A stretch of DNA of 33,176 nucleotides from JBKHJA01 sp046538375 (GTDB taxonomy: Bacteria; Acidobacteriota; Aminicenantia; Aminicenantales; Aminicenantaceae), in the NCBI GenBank assembly GCA_046538375.1, contig JBKHJA010000018.1, positions 1 to 33,176 on the forward strand. Reading direction: 5' to 3'. Below the pieces are notes generated by a model, which was given only the letters and a program-made list of their open reading frames with translations, was not told where the DNA came from and made no database searches. The position numbers and the translations under genes were made by a program. Shown here one piece after another: positions 32,934 through 33,176 of the stretch (positions within the stretch are counted from its first letter, which is position 1; the number at the start of each line of letters is the position of its first letter).

Positions 32934-33176
32934 CTACCGCTGAATGGTAAAATTATACAAATCCTCAGCGTTCATTTCCACAAAAATCCTTTCTTCCTTC
33001 CAGAACTTCACCATCCCCGCCTTCTTCCATCGGCTGGGACCCAAAAATGGGGGGAACTCCTGGTTCAACATGGAAGCACTTCCAAAAACGTGATGAATAT
33101 AAATATATACGTGGATTGAATTGCTTTTACGTTCAACATGTATGTGTTGACTTTTGGGCAGGTAAAAATTACTATG
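32934..33176 (-). CDS. Possible partial or small ORF at the right edge
   Basis: On the minus strand a frame is open from the window edge to TAG at 32934-32936 (80 codons), ending 16 bases before the serine hydrolase ATG. The last about 45 residues, from an ATG at 33071 (MLNQEFPPFLGPSRWKKAG, then VKFWKEERIFVEMNAEDLYN), look protein-like in composition and codon use; the edge-proximal part is A/T-rich and does not. A shorter start at the ATG at 33014 has AAGG 5 bases upstream. I recognise no family. It may be the tail of a gene beyond the window, a remnant, or a small protein upstream of the hydrolase. Confidence 0.25.
   Translation of the reverse strand, partial: HSNFYLPKSQHIHVERKSNSIHVYIYIHHVFGSASMLNQEFPPFLGPSRWKKAGMVKFWKEERIFVEMNAEDLYNFTIQR
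32952..32980 (-). promoter_or_regulatory. Candidate promoter of the serine hydrolase gene
   Basis: On the minus strand TGGAAA (32975-32980, 4/6) is followed after 17 bases by a perfect TATAAT (32952-32957), giving a leader of roughly 28 bases with the ribosome site at 32929-32935. The -10 falls inside a short open frame, so if that frame is a real gene this match may be coincidental. Confidence 0.45.
33133..33175 (+). promoter_or_regulatory. Candidate rightward promoter with operator-like inverted repeat
   Basis: TTGACT (33147-33152) and TACTAT (33170-33175) are separated by 17 bases, pointing out of the window. The inverted repeat TCAACA-N6-TGTTGA (33133-33150) overlaps the -35, as expected for a repressor site. 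The gene it would serve lies beyond the edge, so this is unconfirmed. Confidence 0.35.

Noticed and set aside
32925..33119. Plus-strand frame of 64 codons at the right edge
   Set aside because: No ribosome site, no recognisable domain; opposite-strand frame ending before the hydrolase looks more protein-like.

Overview
The window reads as chromosomal DNA of a diderm (Gram-negative type) bacterium. Evidence for an outer membrane: a complete Kdo route for lipopolysaccharide, several signal-peptide proteins ending in aromatic beta-barrel termini, and an Omp85-like barrel. Most boundaries on the left are stop/start overlaps, and TTG starts recur. The gene mix (mnmEG-parAB-bactofilin, metal-type KdsA, metalloprotease/propeller/barrel fusion, GH113-like lipoprotein) would suit an Acidobacteriota/Aminicenantes-like lineage. 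That placement is inference from gene content only.

Left half (160-15781, all + strand). A long co-directional run starts with mnmE and mnmG (tRNA U34 modification), then parA, parB and a bactofilin. A perfect parS site is written into the last codons and stop of mnmG. Next comes a Kdo block: kdsB, pyrG (CTP for CMP-Kdo), kdsA, kdsD, kdsC. Then a phosphomannomutase/phosphoglucomutase and a GDP-mannose pyrophosphorylase. The run ends with a fused double ATP-grasp ligase (D-Ala-D-Ala ligase-like) and a DmpA-type self-processing aminopeptidase. The theme is near-origin housekeeping plus envelope precursor synthesis.

Middle (15800-21270). A stand-alone GHKL (Hsp90/MutL/MORC-like) ATPase with its own candidate promoter is followed by a GH113-like secreted lipoprotein. 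Convergent to these is an 843-residue minus-strand protein joining a kinase-like N-terminus to a polytopic membrane domain. It has the best sigma70-type promoter seen in the window.

Right half (21276-27263, minus strand). A compact operon encodes a TetR regulator, a LolA-like periplasmic protein, two FtsX/LolC/E-type permeases, a LolD/MacB-type ATPase and an outer-membrane barrel. Together these look like a regulated inner-to-outer-membrane export or lipid/lipoprotein trafficking route. A TGACC-N4-GGTCA palindrome just downstream of the tetR promoter is a likely autoregulatory operator. Divergent to it is the 1018-residue HExxH protease/beta-propeller/Omp85-barrel fusion. The window closes with a small barrel protein and a serine beta-lactamase-like hydrolase (minus), plus a short open frame running off the right edge.

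I saw no rRNA, tRNA, CRISPR array, insertion sequence or convincing rho-independent terminator. The most unusual items are the parS inside mnmG, the double ATP-grasp/DmpA pair, the kinase-membrane fusion, the TetR/LolA-like/ABC/barrel operon and the protease-propeller-barrel fusion.
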